From contig JAHWJQ010000071.1 in the NCBI GenBank assembly GCA_019348305.1, positions 1-9,818 on the forward strand: a stretch of 9,818 nt of DNA. Reading direction: 5' to 3'. This stretch comes from Actinomycetota bacterium. Its GTDB lineage: Bacteria; Actinomycetota; Acidimicrobiia; Acidimicrobiales; CADCTF01. The position numbers and the translations under genes were made by a program. Under the pieces are notes generated by a model that was given only the letters and a program-made list of their open reading frames with translations, was not told the DNA's origin and searched no databases. Shown here in pieces: positions 6,747-9,818 of this stretch. Numbering within the stretch: position 1 is the first letter of the stretch; the number at the start of each line of letters is the position of its first letter.

Positions 6747-7994
6747 GTGCTGACCGCGGATGTCGCCGTGGTGGGGGGCGGACCAGCGGGGGTGGCGGCC
6801 GCCATCACCCTGGCCCGCGCCGGACGTGACGTCGTCCTCGTGGACAAAGCCGCCTTCCCCCGGGACAAGTGCTGCGGCGACGGCCTCACCACCGCGGCGC
6901 TGCGCCAGTACGAGGCCCTCGGGCTGCGGCCGGAGACGGTGGCATCGTGGCAGGTGGTGGACGACGTGTGGGTGCGCTCGCCCTCGGGGCACACGGTCGC
7001 CTTCCCGCTCCCCCGCTCCGGCGGGACCTACGCGGCGGTGGCCCGGCGAGTGGAATTGGACGCCGCCTTCTTGGACGTGGCCAGAGCGGCCGGCGTCAAC
7101 GTCCACGACGGCCACGCCGTCACCGGGGCGCGAGCGGCGTCGGACCGGGTGGTGCTCGAGGTGGAGGGGCTGGGGCCGGTGGCCGCTCGTTACGCCATCG
7201 GAGCCGACGGCATGTGGTCCCCCCTGCGCAAGTTCCTGCGCGTCGACGCGGACGCCGAGACCCCGGACGCCACCGGCTACCTCGGTGAGTGGCATGCCTT
7301 CAGGCAGTACTTCCGCGGCGTGGGCCCGGCCGCGGCTCAGCTCTGGGTGTGCTTCGAGCCTGACCTACTGCCCGGGTACGCATGGTCGTTCCCGCTGCCC
7401 GACGGCCGGGCCAACGTCGGCTTCGGCATCCAGCGCCAACCCGGCGTGCCCACCCGGTCGATGAGCAAGCAGTGGGCGGAGCTGCTCGAACGGCCCCACA
7501 TCAAGTCGCTGTTGGGGCCTGCAGCCGAGCCTGAGGCACCGCACAAGGCGTGGCCCATCCCGGCGCGAGTGGGGGCGGCGCGCCTCCACGGCGGGGGTGG
7601 TAGGGCGCTGTTCGTCGGGGATGCCGCACGGGCCACCGATCCGATGACCGGAGAGGGGATCGGCCAGGCCCTCGAGACCGGAGCGCTTGCCGCCGAGGCC
7701 ATACTGGCCGCCGGCTGGCGCCAGCCGGCGTTGGCGGCGGCCCGCTACGAAGCCGGAGTGCGGCGGGGCCTGGCCGTCGACCACCGTCTCGCCCGCGCCC
7801 TGTCGCGGGCCCTGCGTCACCGCAAGGGGGCGCGCACTGCCGTGCGCGTCGCCGGAGCCTCCGACTGGACCCGACGCAACTTCGCCCGCTGGCTGTTCGA
7901 GGACTACCCCCGAGCCGTGCTGGCCACGCCGCACCGCTGGCACCGGGGCATGCTGAGCGGCCCCGGGGCCTATCCGGCCACCGCCAGCCGGTGA
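6747..7994 (+). CDS. Geranylgeranyl-reductase-family FAD-dependent oxidoreductase
   Basis: The product is a 415-residue flavoprotein of the GGR/p-hydroxybenzoate-hydroxylase fold. The FAD-binding start is VAVVG10-GGPA-G15 followed by VVLVDKAAFPRDK. The family hallmark C43-GDGLT follows, here with an extra Cys before it (C42-C43). The second FAD motif is G291-DAARATDPMTGEGIG-QALETG (GD...P...GEGI). Family members saturate isoprenoid double bonds in archaeal lipids, chlorophyll side chains or mycobacterial menaquinone (MenJ). MenJ-like action on menaquinone is the most natural guess for an actinobacterium, but nothing nearby supports it. I chose the GTG at 6747, not the upstream in-frame ATG at 6696 that overlaps the SDR gene, because AGAGG (6733-6737) lies 9 nt before it and the Rossmann strand begins at residue 5. 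Its stop overlaps the next start in GTGA. No membrane helix is evident. Confidence 0.88.
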   Translation: MLTADVAVVGGGPAGVAAAITLARAGRDVVLVDKAAFPRDKCCGDGLTTAALRQYEALGLRPETVASWQVVDDVWVRSPSGHTVAFPLPRSGGTYAAVARRVELDAAFLDVARAAGVNVHDGHAVTGARAASDRVVLEVEGLGPVAARYAIGADGMWSPLRKFLRVDADAETPDATGYLGEWHAFRQYFRGVGPAAAQLWVCFEPDLLPGYAWSFPLPDGRANVGFGIQRQPGVPTRSMSKQWAELLERPHIKSLLGPAAEPEAPHKAWPIPARVGAARLHGGGGRALFVGDAARATDPMTGEGIGQALETGALAAEAILAAGWRQPALAAARYEAGVRRGLAVDHRLARALSRALRHRKGARTAVRVAGASDWTRRNFARWLFEDYPRAVLATPHRWHRGMLSGPGAYPATASR

Positions 7995-9151
7995 TCGCCG
8001 ACCTTCCCCGCACCAGCCAGGTGATCGCAGACGGCATGGCGCGGGGGCTGCACTTGGGCGCCCAGGTCTACGTCTCCCTCCGGGGCCAACCGCTGGGCGA
8101 TGGCGCCATGGGCAAGGCGACGGCAGGTCTGACGATGACGACCGAGCAGCTCATCACCTGGTGGTCGATGACCAAGGCGGCGGTCGCCGTGGCCGTGGCA
8201 CAGCTTTGGGAGAGGGACCAGGTGCGCCTCGACGACCCGATAGCCCTCCACGTGCCCGAGTTCGGCGCCCACGGCAAGGAGGCCATCACGATCCGCCACT
8301 GCCTCACCCACACCGGCGGGTTCCGCACCGCTGACCGGGTTCGCAGCTCGACCCACGATCCCGAGGAATGGTGGGCCGAGGTCGTGGCCGGGATCTGCCA
8401 CGCCCGCCCTGAGCCGGCGTGGCCGCCCGGGCACAAGGCGGGTTACCACGTCAGCGCCGGCACGATGATGCTGGCCGAGGTGGTGCGGCGGGTCGACGGT
8501 CGGCCCTTCGACCGCTACGTGAGGGACGAGCTGTTCCTCCCCCTCGGCATGACGGACTGCTGGGTCGGGATGCCGGTGGACCAGGTCGGCCGTTACGGGG
8601 AGCGGCTGGGGACGATGCACCACACCGCTGGCGGCACCGCGGTTGCGCTCGACCACCTGGACTCGCAGTGGTGGCTCACGAGGTGCATGCCGGGGGGCAA
8701 CGGCCGAGGGCCGATGCGACAGCTGGCCCGGTTGTACGAGGCGCTGTTGGGTGGTGGCGCGATCAGCAGCCCGCACGCGGTGCGGGTCCTGGAGGTCCAG
8801 ACGGTCGAGGCCATCACGGCCAGGCACCGCGTGGGCATGGTCGACAAGACGTTTCGCATCGTCTGTGACTGGGGCCTCGGCTTCGCCATCGACAACGTGG
8901 CCATGGGCCGGCACTGCTCGCGGCGCGCCTACGGGCACGGGGGGGCGCAATCCTCGATCGCCTATGCCGACCCCGAGTACGGCCTCGCCGTGGCCATCCA
9001 GACCAACGGCATGCCGTCGCCCGACCAGCACTACCGGCGGTTCGCGGCGATCTCCTCGGCCGTCTACGAAGACGCCGGCCTGGCCGATCCGGCCGACCCC
9101 GGCCGGGACAAGCCGGTTCCGGTGGAGCCGGGCCTGTCCCTGGCCCGCTGA
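7991..9151 (+). CDS. Beta-lactamase-fold serine hydrolase (class C / PF00144 type)
   Basis: The product is 386 residues. The catalytic SxxK is S59-MT-K62 in WWSMTKAAVAVAVAQL. The family phrases LDDPIALHVPEFG and TIRHCLTHTGGF follow. The second motif is Y152-HVS in AGYHVSAGTMMLAEVVRR, where Y152 is the probable general base. The third motif is H316-G-G in YGHGGAQSS, in place of the KTG of true class C beta-lactamases. HGG-type motifs are common in esterases and other hydrolases of this family. There is no signal peptide, so the protein is probably cytoplasmic, which argues against a beta-lactam resistance role; an esterase or amidase is more likely, substrate unknown. The GTG start overlaps the stop of the flavoprotein gene as GTGA without a Shine-Dalgarno site, so translation is probably coupled. 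It is the last gene of the operon and converges on the doxX-like gene 27 bp away. Confidence 0.9.
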   Translation: MIADLPRTSQVIADGMARGLHLGAQVYVSLRGQPLGDGAMGKATAGLTMTTEQLITWWSMTKAAVAVAVAQLWERDQVRLDDPIALHVPEFGAHGKEAITIRHCLTHTGGFRTADRVRSSTHDPEEWWAEVVAGICHARPEPAWPPGHKAGYHVSAGTMMLAEVVRRVDGRPFDRYVRDELFLPLGMTDCWVGMPVDQVGRYGERLGTMHHTAGGTAVALDHLDSQWWLTRCMPGGNGRGPMRQLARLYEALLGGGAISSPHAVRVLEVQTVEAITARHRVGMVDKTFRIVCDWGLGFAIDNVAMGRHCSRRAYGHGGAQSSIAYADPEYGLAVAIQTNGMPSPDQHYRRFAAISSAVYEDAGLADPADPGRDKPVPVEPGLSLAR

Positions 9152-9178
9152 TCCAGGCGGTCGTCCTCCTCGCCAGCG

Positions 9179-9535
9179 TCAGCGGGCCTGGCGCCACGCC
9201 CACCAGATCAGGGGCGCCTGCAGCGGGAGCCTGGCCAGGGTGAACGGGTTGGGAGAGTCGAGCGCCATCTGCACGTTGGCCGGGAAGACCAGGACCAACA
9301 ACCCCACCAGGAACCACGCCGCCGGTCGGCGGGACCTCGCCGGCACCAGGAACAGGCCGCCGGCCACCTCGGCCACCCCGCTCGCGTAGACGAGCGGCCG
9401 CGCCCAGTCCTCGCGCAGGAACCTGGGAATGATCCGCACGTAGGGCTCAGGGACCACGAAGTGCAGGACGCCCGTGGTCATCATGAGCGCGGCCAGCGCC
9501 AGTCGCGAGCGACGATGGCCGGCGGTCTCTTTCAC
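9179..9535 (-). CDS. DoxX-like four-helix membrane protein
   Basis: The product is 118 residues with four hydrophobic segments, about 11-28 (LALAALMMTTGVLHFVV), 47-65 (PLVYASGVAEVAGGLFLV), 72-92 (AAWFLVGLLVLVFPANVQMAL) and 100-115. The phrases GVLHFVVPEPYVRIIP, SGVAEVAGGL and VFPANVQMA are typical of DoxX/DoxD-like proteins. Some relatives are linked to quinone-dependent redox or to thiol stress in mycobacteria, but most are uncharacterised. The start is a GTG at 9535, preceded by a TAGCTT box 6 nt away and no Shine-Dalgarno site. It is divergent from the LigD-type polymerase gene (55 bp apart) and convergent with the hydrolase. The family call is good; function is unknown. Confidence 0.85.
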   Translation of the reverse strand: MKETAGHRRSRLALAALMMTTGVLHFVVPEPYVRIIPRFLREDWARPLVYASGVAEVAGGLFLVPARSRRPAAWFLVGLLVLVFPANVQMALDSPNPFTLARLPLQAPLIWWAWRQAR

Positions 9536-9541
9536 CAGCCG

Positions 9542-9571
9542 AAGCTACCGGCTCCCGCGCCGTCCGACAGG
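9542..9571 (-). promoter_or_regulatory. doxX-like gene promoter, leaderless layout
   Basis: On the minus strand CCTGTC (9566-9571) and TAGCTT (9542-9547) are 18 bp apart, and the -10 box ends 6 nt before the GTG at 9535. The bases after the -10 are CGGCTG, close to the CGGTGG that follows the ettA -10. The layout predicts a transcript that begins at or near the start codon. Confidence 0.58.
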
Positions 9572-9578
9572 TCGCTGC

Positions 9579-9584
9579 GAGACT
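9579..9584 (+). promoter_or_regulatory. Weak candidate -10 box of the LigD-type gene
   Basis: GAGACT ends 6 nt before the GTG at 9591. It keeps the A and final T of TAnnnT but lacks the first T. No Shine-Dalgarno site is seen. The spacing equals that of the other leaderless-type starts here, which is the main reason to list it. Confidence 0.25.
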
Positions 9585-9590
9585 GACGCC

Positions 9591-9818
9591 GTGCCGAAGC
9601 CGCCTCCCGTCGACCTCGAGGTGGACGGGCGCACGGTGCGGGTCACCAACCCCCACAAGGTGTTCTTCTCGGCCCGGGGCGAGACCAAGCTCGACCTGGT
9701 CCGCTACTACGTCGCCGTCGGGGAGGGCGCCCTCAGGGGCGTCTTCTTGCGCCCGACGGTGCTCAAGCGGTTTCCCGACGGGGCCGAGGGTGAGCCCTTC
9801 TTCCAGAAGCGGGTCCCG
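9591..9818 (+). CDS. LigD-type polymerase-domain protein, N-terminal part (partial)
   Basis: These are the first 76 codons of a protein of the LigD primase-polymerase (PolDom) family, cut by the right edge. The visible part reads VEVDGR-like (LEVDGRTVRVTNPHKVFF), then TKLDLVRYYVAVGEGALRG, RPTVLKRFPDG and PFFQKRVP. This is the characteristic start of the domain that adds nucleotides at DNA ends during Ku-dependent non-homologous end joining. The catalytic aspartates lie beyond the window. Opening directly with the polymerase domain fits both a stand-alone PolDom protein and a LigD whose ligase domain follows, so I give no gene symbol. No ku gene is visible. The start is a GTG without a Shine-Dalgarno site, divergent from the doxX-like gene. 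Confidence 0.9.
   Translation, partial: MPKPPPVDLEVDGRTVRVTNPHKVFFSARGETKLDLVRYYVAVGEGALRGVFLRPTVLKRFPDGAEGEPFFQKRVP

Noticed and set aside
5501..6994. 497-codon open frame on the minus strand
   Set aside because: It runs antisense across three genes with clear domains (cNMP-binding, SDR, flavoprotein) and has a compositionally biased product.

Overview
The window is very GC-rich and densely coded. It looks like chromosomal core sequence from an actinobacterium. The strongest marker is an actinobacterial-type Kgd N-terminus, in which an E2-like acyltransferase domain is built into the 2-oxoglutarate dehydrogenase protein. Several starts have no Shine-Dalgarno site but carry a TAnnnT -10 box 6-7 nt before the start codon, which is the leaderless layout common in Actinomycetota. 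A deep lineage such as Acidimicrobiia is my guess from the overall feel of the genes; the sequence alone does not prove it.

Layout: (1) 1-1173, minus strand: 5' part of kgd, cut by the left edge. (2) 1232-2911: ettA, an ABC-F ribosome factor, divergent from kgd across a 58-bp gap, followed at once by a small two-helix membrane protein (2918-3247). (3) 3351-3581: a 76-residue CxxC/HxHxxC protein, probably zinc-binding, followed by a hairpin. (4) 3630-5273: a membrane-anchored VanW-family protein with four extracytoplasmic cysteines. (5) 5341-5766: a stand-alone cyclic-nucleotide-binding domain. (6) 5825-9151: a probable three-gene operon of a TIGR01777-family SDR protein, a geranylgeranyl-reductase-like flavoprotein and a beta-lactamase-fold serine hydrolase. 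Gaps are 16 bp and then a 4-nt GTGA overlap. (7) 9179-9535, minus strand: a DoxX-like membrane protein, convergent with the operon. (8) 9591-9818: start of a LigD-type polymerase-domain protein, cut by the right edge and divergent from doxX.

No mobile element, rRNA, tRNA, CRISPR array, phage gene or clear horizontal island was seen. No gap between genes exceeds about 105 bp. The genes are mostly housekeeping (TCA cycle, translation, envelope, redox, DNA repair) and do not form one obvious pathway. I found no convincing new multi-gene system. The most useful observations are a near-identical promoter cassette in front of ettA and doxX, a run of leaderless starts, the small zinc-ribbon-like protein, the cysteine pattern of the VanW protein, and the unassigned flavoprotein/hydrolase operon.
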